A stretch of 64,000 nucleotides of DNA, taken from NCBI GenBank assembly GCA_026120035.1, contig JALRME010000054.1, positions 1 to 64,000 on the forward strand, written 5' to 3'. Position numbers and translations under genes: made by a program. Of the stretch, positions 1 through 10,050 are shown in pieces (the first letter of the stretch is position 1; each line of letters begins with the position of its first letter). The notes under the pieces were generated by a model, which had not been told where the DNA came from, searched no databases, and saw only the letters and a program-made list of their open reading frames with translations. This DNA comes from Coleophoma eucalyptorum (taxonomy: Eukaryota; Ascomycota; Leotiomycetes; Helotiales; Dermateaceae).

Positions 1-860
1 ATTCAAACTGATCTCTAAAGATCCTTAAACCAAGGGGGCTGAAGATATATATATGTTTCCCCGCCTGGCTCGCTAATGCCATGTGACCTCGCTTGGGCCT
101 ATGACATATGACATATATCTGGATTCCCAATTATCTATTCTAAGTAGGTTAGGTTCTTACATAAACTATATTCGTCGATAGTCTTCGTAGGTAAGGATGG
201 TCTTTACTATCTTCTTCTAGATTCGATTACCTACTATTCGTCGTTTGATAACGTTTGTAAGGGTATCGAGAGCGTCTAGCGTAAGGAGCTTATATACAGG
301 AGCTATTGTCGTAGTCGAGAAGCGCTAAGGAGGGGGGCCAAGGGACGTAGTAAATTATGTTCGAGAAGTAAAGAGCGTGTTATAGTCGGGATTAGTGTGT
401 GTTTGCGAATAGGAGAGGAAGGAACAAGACGGAGGAGAGAATTTGTAAAACGTATGTACGACGCTTGAACGTAAGAAGACATAAGAAATACAAAAGTAAG
501 CGGTAGTAGTAGGGTGTAGGCTCCTATATTCGAGAGCGGACTCGGTGCTTATTGGAGGTAGATAAGCAAGAACGGCGGATGATCGAGGATTTATAGAGCA
601 AAATTGGCCATCGGGCTAAGAGTAGAGAGCGAAAGCTATAGCTACTAGATCATGAGGGGAGCCAAATTTGGACTTTGGATGATCCTACCTAGGTCAACGA
701 GATTTGGAAGTTGAGAAGTCGTCCTTGGGCCTGTCATTTTCTGCCGAGAATGACCCGAGAAGCGAAGGACAGGCCTTTCGTCAGGTTGTAAGGCATACGG
801 TTGAAGCTGCGTAAAACAGCGTCCGAATCCCCTCGAATTCAGCAGCCAAGACCGTGTAAC
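1..860. repeat. RIP-degraded repeat remnant, no intact ORF
   Basis: No open frame of useful length exists on either strand. The sequence is strongly enriched in TpA and depleted in CpA/TpG while CpG is kept. A hand count over 121-300 gives about 27 TpA against 17 ApT, and about 6 CpA+TpG against 22 ApC+GpT. This bias is the known mark of fungal repeat-induced point mutation. I infer a mutated transposable element copy, but no transposase or reverse transcriptase motif can be read, so the element type is unknown. Confidence 0.6.
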
Positions 861-879
861 TTGGTTTTATATTATTATA

Positions 880-954
880 ATATACTTTAAACATTGTAAA
901 GTATATAGGATGTAAATGCTAGAGTTAATATTAACTGTTAGTAGTTACTAACTC
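880..954. repeat. Cluster of three short inverted repeats
   Basis: Three palindromic units lie within 75 bp. A 10-bp inverted repeat occupies 880-889 and 897-906 around a 7-nt spacer. A perfect 12-bp palindrome, GTTAATATTAAC, lies at 924-935. A 7-bp inverted repeat lies at 937-943 and 946-952. An outer GAGTTA/TAACTC pair at 922-927 and 949-954 encloses the last two. The cluster sits between the RIP-degraded block and the 5' end of the recycling factor gene, about 130 bp upstream of the proposed start. It could be a transposon terminus, a small MITE or a protein-binding region. Confidence 0.6.
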
Positions 955-1085
955 AGTATTTTCTCGTATAAGAGAGACTTGAGTTTTCCTGGATAATCTG
1001 AGAAGGCTGCGACGCGAGGCTCCGCTGCCTTTTGCTATCAAAATTCTAAGCTGATACTGTCACAGACACAATACAAACAACAGCT

Positions 1086-2094
1086 ATGCCTCCACCAATG
1101 CTAATTCGTTTTAATATTGCCAGGAAGGCATTCTCAAGTAGCATTCAAGTTGCTGAGAGCTCCAGTCTGTGGGTTTTCATTTTTTTTTTCGTGTTGTGCA
1201 ATTGAATTCTAACGGCCGCCCTTTTACAGCTCGCGAGCACGTTCTCCATTCAGACCAGTGCAGACATACAGAAGCATAAGCAGTACGCCATTTCTCTGCC
1301 GCAATGGTTCGGGGAGAGACAAGGCCAAAAAAAGCAAGAAGGTTCAGGATCCTGCGGATGAAGATATAGAAGAGACGAGGCCATCGAAGAACGCCAAGTC
1401 GTCGAAGAAGGATTCCAGGGCGGCAAAGACTGCAGAGGAATCTCCCGGATCAGACGAAGATCCGCATAAGCTCGAGTGGTTTGAAGGCAGAGTCGTGAAG
1501 TGTGTAGACAGATTGAAGTCAGATCTCAGCAAGCTGAGGGGTGGTGGACGATTCAACCCCGAGACTGTAGAGAATGTGCGGGTCAAGCTGGATAAAGATG
1601 GGAAGGACACCGAGAAGCTTGGAGATCTGGCACAGGTTATTCCCAAGGGCGGCCGAAGCATCACAGTATTGGTTGGGGACAAGGACGTAAGTGACATGAA
1701 TTACGAGGGATCAATTTTATGGATGGACACCTAATACTGCCTATAGCATGTTAAGCCTATAATGGCAGCCATCCAAGCAACTAAGGACCTGAACTTGCAG
1801 CCACAGCCAGACGCGCATAATCCCGTCCAACTCAACATCCCCATACCACCACCGACCAAAGAATCAAGAAATGCTGTAGTGCAGCAAGCAAAGGACCACG
1901 GAGCAGAAGCGCAACGAGCTCTGGCAAAGTTCAGGGGCGATGTGAATAAAGCTATCAGGGCTCACGAGGTGTCAAAAACAACGAGGCCTGATGACCTCGT
2001 CAAAGCCAAGAAGCGTATGGAGAATATTAATACTAATGCCTCGAAGCAGATTAAGACGATCGAGGATGATGCAATTAAGGCTTTGTCACAATGA
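1086..2094 (+). CDS. RRF1: Mitochondrial ribosome recycling factor
   Basis: Predicted to split post-termination mitochondrial ribosomes so subunits can be reused. Exons read as 1086-1168, 1230-1686 and 1747-2094 (295 residues). The second intron is clear: GTAAGT donor, CTAATAC branch site, TATAG acceptor. The first intron uses a weaker GTGGGT donor, and the ATG at 1086 is the least certain part of the model. The N-terminus is rich in Arg and Ser (RSPFRPVQTYRSISSTPFL) and lacks acidic residues, as expected of a mitochondrial presequence. A Lys/Ser-rich linker follows. From about residue 100 the RRF fold is recognisable: a three-helix-bundle start with an LRGGGRFNPE motif, then the beta-rich domain, then a long closing helix to the C-terminus. 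Bacterial RRF is about 185 residues, and the excess here is N-terminal. It converges on its neighbour, with 111 bp between stops. Confidence 0.85.
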
Positions 2095-2205
2095 TTAGGC
2101 AATGTAGCTTAGAAAGAAGTTCCAAAAGTGTAGAACATTGTATTGTACAATTAGGCCCGCTGTCGAAACCTTCTTTTTGCTGTCTATCATACATATATGC
2201 ACAGC

Positions 2206-3442
2206 CTAAGCTGTAACTTTCTTTGCTACAGGTTTCTTTGCTACAGGCTTAGCCTTGGGCTGAGGCTTTGCAGCTTGCGATGGCAGTAAAGACCTGAGCT
2301 TCTCTGACAACTTGTCTGAATCTCCCGACAAGTACGTCTCGTTTCTCCTAGCATAAGAAGCAGCAATGCCCAAGGTATCGCCTCGCTGCGGAGGCTTAGG
2401 GTCTTCTTGTCGTCCAGCAATGAGCATATCAATAAGAACATCCTTTTGTTCCTGTTTGAGTGCCGGGAAGGTATGTTGAGCAGCGCGATCGGGGTGACTC
2501 TGAATAACTCGTTGAGAATATTTCTCTAATTCTGCCTTCTCCTCTGCATCCCAGAACATCGTTCCCTGACCATTGTTAATCATATCCACGCGATCTTCTG
2601 GTGTAATCGTATGTTGTTTGGTATCTCCAGTCATGATTTGTAGGGCGTTGGTCAACGCCCGCCCAGCACTGATAGGTGTCTGGCTCATAGCGACTGCAGG
2701 TAGATCGGCCATCAGAGACTCCAAGGAAGTCCTTGGTACGTATACTCTTGTGCCCATCGTGCCTTGCCAGGCAGAGTCAAGTTCGGTTGAAAGTTCCTCA
2801 GATTTCTTCTCCTTCCTGCCGTCGTCTTCCAGGCCACCAGTTGACTGCTTTTTTCCGCGGCGACCTTTGCCGCTTCGTCCTCCTGTACGGCCGGGAGCTG
2901 CTGCACCAACTGATCCATCACGAGGTGCTCTTGGAGGAAACCCTCCTCGACCTCCGCGCCCAAGCCCCCGACCTGCAAAACCGCCCCTGCTGATATCTCC
3001 AGGTCTACTTTCATCTACTCTCCGTATAAGAGTCGCACCGCTTGGCTTCGCAGCAAGTGAGCGCGCATCAACTCCACGGGGCTTTGCTTGGGCAATCGAG
3101 GAAAGCTCTCCAACAGCTCGTGCTGTCCTTTGAGACCGGGTAGGTTGGCCTTCTGCCGCAAAGGATCTCGTGATAGTGAATGAGGCTGCATAACTAGGTT
3201 AGACTTCGTACGATTGACAGAAGGGTTTCGAATGCAATTGAGCACGTACGTTTCTTTTCTTGCTCTTCAGCACTCCTTGATGCTGAGATGGAGAAATGCC
3301 TTAACGATGCTGCGATACCGTCCGTAACCCGTACGATATCAGCAGCCAAGGGCCGTCCACGACCTGCAGCTGAATGCACATGCCATTTGTACATGATTGC
3401 GCACGTCGAAGTTGGTATTCGTATTCTCGAGCCGCTGGGCAT
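2206..3442 (-). CDS. Predicted mitochondrial Gly/Arg-rich protein, possibly a mitoribosomal small-subunit component
   Basis: Two exons on the minus strand, 3442-3250 and 3185-2206, are joined by a 64-nt intron (GTACGT to ATGCAG) and give 390 residues. I do not recognise the family with certainty. The N-terminal 60 residues look like a mitochondrial presequence (basic, with HFSISASRSAEEQ before a likely cleavage site). Residues about 125-190 form a Gly/Arg/Lys-rich low-complexity stretch with repeated RGG-like units. The C-terminal half is well structured: a conserved-looking block (MTGDTKQHTITPEDRVDM, then MFWDAEEKAELEKYSQR) and a Lys/Ala/Pro-rich tail. Fungal mitoribosomal small-subunit accessory proteins such as mS46/Rsm28 have similar size and composition, which is only an analogy. 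The gene is divergent from CDC26, with 225 bp between starts. Confidence 0.6.
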
Positions 3443-3667
3443 GAGATCTTTAGAAAGTCGTCTATTCTAGATGGAGGTCGAGAAATTGGCTCCTCTCCCG
3501 AAGAACAGCCGAGGCGCCGTCGCGAGGCTGACCTTCAGCTTTGGAACTTCACCTACTTATAGTACCAGGAACAATCTCCAGGAATTACCTAGGAACCTCA
3601 TATCACAAAATATCTTTGAACAAGACCCCAATCTCTCGAAAGCAAAGTGCCATAACCATTTTCCAAA
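3443..3667. promoter_or_regulatory. Divergent promoter: mitochondrial protein / CDC26
   Basis: The 225-bp gap between two divergent starts must hold both 5' leaders and core promoters. No TATA box or recognised factor site stands out. The call rests only on gene arrangement. Confidence 0.45.
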
Positions 3668-3883
3668 ATGCTCCGCCGCAAACCTACAGCCCTAGCCCTC
3701 ACGACGGAAGACATCGCCATATACGAAGACAAACGCGCAAAAGAAGCCGCTGAAGCTGCACAGCAAGCCTTGGGCCAGCGTTTTGAGAGTTCTCAGCTTG
3801 ACGCGAAGGGTAGATCTGGAGCCGATAAGCCGCAAGGGCAACTACGAACGAGGGAGGAAAGGCTAGGTCTGGCTAGAAATTGA
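3668..3883 (+). CDS. CDC26: Anaphase-promoting complex subunit CDC26 (APC12)
   Basis: A 71-residue single-exon gene. The N-terminus MLRRKPT is the near-invariant start of CDC26 proteins. In animals and yeast this N-terminal segment inserts into the TPR groove of APC6/CDC16 and stabilises it within the APC/C ubiquitin ligase. Residues 14-32 (EDIAIYEDKRAKEAAEAAQ) form the expected short amphipathic helix, and the rest is charged and probably disordered. The length fits fungal homologues (about 60-90). The ATG lies in an AAAATG context at the expected motif, so the start is secure. Such small genes are often missed by automatic annotation. Confidence 0.85.
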   Translation: MLRRKPTALALTTEDIAIYEDKRAKEAAEAAQQALGQRFESSQLDAKGRSGADKPQGQLRTREERLGLARN

Positions 3884-5509
3884 ATCCGAGCATCTTGCTT
3901 TAAATTACTCAGATCGTTGGAAATAAAGGCCGAGGAAGGGCTGTACCATCGAGAGCAGCATCTGATATTACAATAAAGAACTGCGAATCTCCGACATAGA
4001 TCACTGGAAAAAGCGAGTGTTCCATGGACAGGCCAATGGGATGACACCGTCAAGTGAAGAGTTGAGAGGAAGGGAACCTCAAAGCCACACGCTTTTCACA
4101 TCAGCATCAAAGCGGTAACCTGTAGATAAAGCAAATGCGATACATCTAGCCACGGTGATTGAAGCCAATGTCCTGGCTAGGTTTCCAATGTCGGAGGACA
4201 TCTGGCTGTGCCCTTCTTTCACCCAAGCCCACCCGAGACGGGAAAGGCGTACAAAACAGCAGCATAACTAAACCTTCAGATATGGAGATCATTGGGAGTC
4301 ACTAACAATGATTTGCTAAATCTGACCAGTCGACACCTGGACTGCCATTCGATAAGTTGGTCTCGAAAAACTAGTAGAGTTTATAGGAACATTTCATAGG
4401 CGAGTGAGCTAGATGGCTTATACCGAATCCTAGTATAACAGTTTTATAAGAGAGGGTTTCTATCTAGATATTTAATTACAGAGATACATCGTAGAGATGG
4501 AGGTACAAATCTTAAATCTTAGGATAGTATATTACATACTATAATGGAACCCTCTTTTGCTATTGTTATATCTTATGTTGTAGAATTACATCGAATTAAT
4601 CATCTGTCGTTCATAGGACCTTGTGTCATATAACATCTATATAGGCGACAAACTTATTCTAGAGCCTTGAATTAGGAAAACACATATAGGCTAGCGGTGC
4701 CTATCATTTCATACGAATGTAAATCCTTTAGCTCTACAAGCTTCCTATAATTGAATGCCTTCTTTTTCTAATTACCTTAGCTCTATTAGTTATTACCTTT
4801 CGTCCTTGTGCTATGTTTGGTTCACCGTAAAGTGAGCGGGGTAGATCTTTTGATTCATCATGAAGTTGAGGTAGCCATTTTTGTTCCATTCTGTGCTAGA
4901 AGGGACAGCCCACAAATTTTCTCTATGTAAGGAAATCTGTCTTGTCAAATATCGACAATGGCTGTTGGCCTTTACTATTAGGCGGTAAGCTCTGACAACT
5001 ATAGTACTCCAGGTACATCATCTTTATAGATTGAGTTGATCGGCTAGTAGCTAATACCGACTTCTAATATTGTCATTAGCAATGAATACTTATAGGACGA
5101 TTTAATATACTTAATTTTTGAACCCTCTAGTTGTACATGTATCTCCCTTGCTTATATGTCCGTCAACACGCTAGTATAGGTGGTCTACCTACAAGTCGAA
5201 TTCCAAGAGACCATTGGAGACATTACAATGTGCGTTTAAGGACTTTAAGGTATATTGGTCTTTTTGGTATAGCGTGGCCCTCAAGCTACATTCTTTCAAA
5301 CCGTCGACGTACAAGGTAATGGCTTTGTGGAGTTAGGGTACGCAAGGACCGGTGCGTTGTATAGTTTGTCTTTCAACTTGCGGAATGCTTGTATAGCTAT
5401 TCCGACGGAACCTCATAAGCAAATCCTTTAAAATTTCCGCAATTGCTCCTCCGGTAATAGTAGTAACATATTCTCTATACACCTAGTTATTCACTCCCTT
5501 CTAGGTGAC
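3884..5509. other. Gene-free interval, TpA-rich in its second half
   Basis: No supportable coding region is visible on either strand. From about 4260 onward the composition shifts to TpA-rich with few CpA, as in the blocks at 1-860 and 6530-7260, suggesting further RIP-affected repeat debris. About 3884-4250 is ordinary unique sequence that should contain the CDC26 3' untranslated region. No terminal repeats or target-site duplications were recognised. Confidence 0.5.
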
Positions 5510-6163
5510 CTATCTGTCTAATAACCAAGTAACATCTTGATATTCACTGTGTATTGGCTTAGTATCATCCTTGATAACGGTGCCAGCATTGTCCCAACGA
5601 GCAAGCATCCTCACATGCTCTAGATCCGGGTCTTCAAGCAGCTCCTTCAATATTTGCACCGGCCTTGATGCCCTCAAGCTTTCCCTCTTGATCAACTTCA
5701 GATATTCCTGTCGATCTTTTAGTGGTTTCGTCCTCAATCCATGCCCTCCACCATCATGCAACAAGAAATTTGCAGCAAATGTAACCTCTATTCTTCTTAA
5801 AGCGCCTTTCAGAACCATATCCTCTAGGACTGGCAGTAGAATCACATGAAGGAAATCCTTACTACCCCAGCGCACAAACTCGATGTGTACTTCGCGGATC
5901 TGTCGTCGGTTATCCTCCCAAGCCTGTTCCCAGAAGTAATCCCAATTCTCGTTGCGGCGGTGAACGGAGAGGCGGAAGATGTTGATATTAAAGTAAAGAG
6001 GCCTGATCTCTTGGTAGAGCTGTAGGCAGGTGAGGAGTATAGGTAAGGGGAAAGTGCAGTGTGCGAGCGGGGAGCTGATGTTGATAGGATGCTGTACCCA
6101 GAGTAGATGGTGATAGATCTTGGTGCGTATCTCTGGTGGTAGCTCGAGGAGGGGAAATGCCAT
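5510..6163 (-). CDS. 2EXR/F-box-like fungal protein of unknown function
   Basis: A single-exon gene of 217 residues. The N-terminus reads MAFPLLELPPEIRTKIYHHL, the Leu-Pro-x-Glu-Ile-Arg-x-x-Ile-Tyr pattern that opens many expanded fungal F-box-like or 2EXR-domain proteins. The next 60 residues (TCLQLYQEIRPLYFNINIF) also match the usual second element, in which a conserved 'L.CRQIYxEA.PLLY'-like segment follows. The remainder is a helical region without catalytic motifs. Start chosen at the ATG at 6163 because the upstream in-frame extension has no ATG. Such genes belong to large, fast-evolving families and often sit, as here, between repeat-rich blocks. The function is unknown; a Skp1-binding adaptor role is possible but not shown by the sequence. 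Confidence 0.65.
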   Translation of the reverse strand: MAFPLLELPPEIRTKIYHHLLWVQHPINISSPLAHCTFPLPILLTCLQLYQEIRPLYFNINIFRLSVHRRNENWDYFWEQAWEDNRRQIREVHIEFVRWGSKDFLHVILLPVLEDMVLKGALRRIEVTFAANFLLHDGGGHGLRTKPLKDRQEYLKLIKRESLRASRPVQILKELLEDPDLEHVRMLARWDNAGTVIKDDTKPIHSEYQDVTWLLDR

Positions 6164-7286
6164 TTTAAAGAACAAACCGTACTAAACAGCTATGAACTAT
6201 ATAGCCTAGTCATCATGCGTACAAATTTCTGTGATCCTTATTTGTGTTCGCGACGGTAAATTTGTACTAGAAATCTACCTTTCACACCCTCGTCTTTTGA
6301 GATCATCTTAGTATTTGTCGGAATGTCATTTACAGGCCAATCACGAGACCTAGTCACATGTTACAGTGATACAGTAGACACACCAGTTGATTCTTACGTT
6401 ACCTACGTAAACCAACAATATTACACGGATTTTAGGTGCAGAGCCGTGATTGGCTTAGGGGCTATAGGAGTTTCGAGAGGACCCTCAAAATTTGACTCGT
6501 AAGTGGACTACCCGGACCAGCGTGTTGATAGAAATATTAGTAAGAGGGCCCACCAACTCTATATATGACACTTTGCTATAAAGTATGAATTTGTAAAGAT
6601 CAAACTTATTAGGCGGTCCAAAAAGTACTCATTACTAGTAGTAATATCGGAGACCGACAGTTGTTATTAGCCTCTCAATGTTTTTTATAAAGATAAACAC
6701 TTAGAGTATTATAGCCGTTAGGTCTTTCGGACTAGTAGCGAAGACTAACAGCCCTTCTTGATATTCGACTAGACGGATTCCCCTTCACGCAACGAAAAAA
6801 ACTTAGGCCAACTATTTCAACCCTATATCTACTACTACTACTACTACTACTACTACCTTTACCTTCTCTTCCCCTGAATAGCTTCCTAAAAGACTAGTCT
6901 ATCGTCTAATAGAATAGTAATAGGCTTACGTTTATTCCCTTTATCTCCCTAGTTAGATGTTATGTAGACGAAGTTATTACACTCGTATACACCCTTGAAG
7001 TAGAGTTCTAAGCAGAGCTGTTTATTAGGGCTTACATAGATAAGTAGTTGTTATATAGGGTGTAAAGTAGTACTTAGGTAGCGAGGTGGGACTCCGTCTG
7101 TCCTACTTTTCTTCCGACAGACCTTTTTAAGATGTAGATATTTATCCAGGCACATTATCCCTAGAAAGGCGGACAAGGTACTTGCCTCACCGCTATCGCT
7201 TTTCTTGAGGGGTTTCGATTGTCGGAACTAAGCCCCTGAACGTGAGTACATCTAACGAGTAAATTCCACAGGCCTGACTCCAAATC
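6164..7286. repeat. RIP-like AT-rich block with a CTA microsatellite
   Basis: No coding region is supportable. A hand count over 6661-6840 gives about 22 TpA against 12 ApT, and about 10 CpA+TpG against 21 ApC+GpT, the RIP-type bias. A trinucleotide tract (CTA)n runs from 6829 to 6856. The block separates the F-box-like gene's 5' end from the 3' end of the Zn2Cys6 regulator. Between 6164 and about 6500 the sequence is less biased and should contain the promoter of the F-box-like gene. Confidence 0.55.
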
Positions 7287-10050
7287 TCAAAAGTTTAATG
7301 AATACCCCAAACTTCGTCCAGATTGTAGCTTCTCATCCCGGAGTTGCTCCTCTTGTACAATTGCATGATCTTTATAGATCACTTTGACTAGATACCAAGC
7401 CCATTTGGCAACAGGATGCACTACTTTCATATCCCGTATCCAGTTTATATAATGACTCACACTTAACTCGATCTCGTATGCTGTGGGCGAGTTTCTCATG
7501 ATTGGCCCCAGTATTGAATTCAATGAACAAGTGTGGAGAAGGATGAGAATTCCGAAGAAGCTGGGTCGATTTAGCAATGACCTTGTGCATAATTACAGGA
7601 GTGGTTGACTCACGTGTGCGTGTACTCGTAGAGATGTGGTATAAGCCGGCGTTGTGATTGAAAGGCAGTGAACGTCAGCGGCCACATGGTGCACGCCTTT
7701 GGGCACTTAGTAAGAGGTCTTTTGCGAACAGCTGCACGACTTACCTTCAGAGCTTTGAGAGAAGATTCAATGCTATGGAGTGAAGGATCTCTTTGAACGT
7801 GCAATATTTGGTATATATAGGGGCGCCATATGACGTACTGAGCATATTTATACCTTGTCCTCAGCGTAGCACGTAGTACTGTTCGAATATCCATCCTGCC
7901 CATGGCGATGGAATTAATCTGTGCGAGAGCATCGGCTGCAATTCCTTCGCTATCGTGCAAATCATTCTCCGTAAAGGTGATAAGTGCTGGTAGATGCAGA
8001 CGCCAGTTCTCCAGTTGGGTGGAGAGTTCTTCTATTACTGCAGCACGGGCTACAGGCCATTGTGCCCTTTCTTGGAGCAATGTCCCTTCTCGGCCAAGGT
8101 CAGTACATAAACTATATGAGGGATACATCTTGTTTGGAAAAGGCCTACGCGTTTCTCGGCTTGAGTTGCGAGCTCGGTTGATAAGTGATTTTAGAGTGAT
8201 CTGCGCTAGAAAGTGGTACTCGATGAAGAGATCATCCTCAGTCTTTCCTTTGAGAGCTGTTTCGTCCGACAGAAAAATCGGGAGCGGGACTGAGTCCTGA
8301 ATCGCGGTGATACCAGGGAGCTCCAGTCCCAATTCACCTGTAAGGCCACTTGGTTGATCTCTTTAGTAATGACCGCGAACTTTGTCATGCATACGTACCC
8401 TTCTAGAATGGTACACATCCAATAACACCTTGAAATCCTGTCGCTTTGAGCTGTTCTCCATTGGCTGACACTGTTGCGGTCAATTGGGTCAAATCACATC
8501 TATATTCCTATTGTACAAAGAGCTTACCTCTTAACTAGGCTCTGGCACATGGTACAACTCAGAAGTGACATTCTCCAGTACTCCTGATATAGCAGTAAGC
8601 TTTCATAAATCATCCCGCTGCTCTTAGATATCGTACCATGTTTCGGGATATTTGAGAATAATACATCCTAATTCCTTCATTAGTGGTGGTCTTCATAACT
8701 GGAATTGCGGTGCTCACGAGCACAATATGCACGTCTCTAGATTAGCAAGACTCCAGTTTGTTAGAGATATACCAAATCTTCGCTTGGCCTCGTTCAAAAA
8801 AACCAAGCCTGGAGGCCGTTCAGGAGTGCCTCCTCTAATTCCAGTGTCCCTGCCCAAGTCCAAAATCGGAGTGCCCGTGAGACTCCCCTGTGTAATAGAA
8901 CCGAGCGCAAGAACTAGAAGAACCAATGATGAGCCTTCCTGGGCTTCGCTGAATGACTGCCTTAGAACTCTAGGCAAAGTTTCTACATAGAAGAGCCTCC
9001 GATCGAGAATGGGGTACATGCAATGAAATGACTGGAAATAGGCCTCGCACAAGCCCTCGATATACTCCTTGTTCAACGTAATGGGCCCGTCCACGTCTAA
9101 GTTCAGTTCACCTCCATCGGCATAGAATATTTCCATAGGCCTATCGAGTGGCAGTCCGTATCCAAACGTTCTTGTCACCTCTATCAGCCAGCTCTCGGTA
9201 CCTTTGCTATCTCCCTGCCACCTAGAGACGTCCACACCTTCGCTCTGCAGAATCGATTGCACCACAGGCCATTGTAAGAGTTTATGTACTTCTGTCGTTT
9301 GCCGCTGTGGCACTTGAAAGGCAGGTGTCCCCAAGCTAGTATCGGATGGGGGGTAGCCGACCTCAGGGCTCAGCGTGTCTTCGCCCACCAATTGAAAGGC
9401 CCTGTGTTCTGTATTTCCACCAGACGACAACGAAGGAAAGTCGGCGATCCCGTTCGCGAGTCTTGGATCAAGCCCGGTTGTGCTGTAGCTAGGGAAATTC
9501 TGGCCGGTAGGTTGTGGAGATTCTGGGTTCAAAACTCGATCAACCTTTGTGCTTAGTGCATTCAAGGTATCTAGTATAAGGCCTAGTGTGTTGTCCTTTC
9601 TGCTAAGGCTCAGTAAGAAGTTCTTGCGAAGTAGCTATAGAAACCCAGGTAGGTGGCCGATAATGAAAGGCACTTACTTGGTCGGCTTTGGCTCTTGATA
9701 AACACACGTCTTGTTCAATTTCTGACATAAGCCACACTTTGGTCGTTGTTCGTCACATCTGAGTCGCGCTGGTTAGTGCTTGTGTGGAAGGTAGTCATTG
9801 AAAAGAGCCAAAGCCGCAGGCAACGGATGTCTACAAGGGTGAGGCCACGAGGGAAGTTGCTGATCACCTACCGACTTTTCCTTATGCGACAAGTCTCACA
9901 GGCCTGTAGCAACACATCATTTATGGCCAGTTCTCAAGACTTGCTTGCTGTTAAGAGAGTACGAACCATGGCTGCTAAAGTCCTCCTCTCGGAATTACGG
10001 TCCACCATCTTCCCCTCGGCGGCCGAGGAGAATGAAAACTGCGGATCCAT
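7287..10050 (-). CDS. Zn2Cys6 fungal-specific transcription factor (regulator 1)
   Basis: Ten minus-strand exons: 10050-9967, 9903-9872, 9758-9678, 9599-8718, 8667-8637, 8583-8528, 8470-8399, 8360-7745, 7696-7614 and 7560-7287 (736 residues as modelled). The zinc cluster is split over exons 2 and 3 and reads ACETCRIRKSRCDEQRPKC followed by GLCQKLNKTC, with all six cysteines present. A linker and dimerisation segment (DNTLGLILDTLNALSTKVD) follows. The fungal-specific regulatory domain covers roughly residues 200-500, with a PILDRRLFY segment and RISRCYWMCTILE. The target is unknown. Oddity: the best-looking splice sites around 8338-8398 would give a stop codon, and the frame stays open only if a 38-nt intron is used or one base is lost (see findings). 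The neighbours give no clue to the regulated pathway. Confidence 0.75.
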
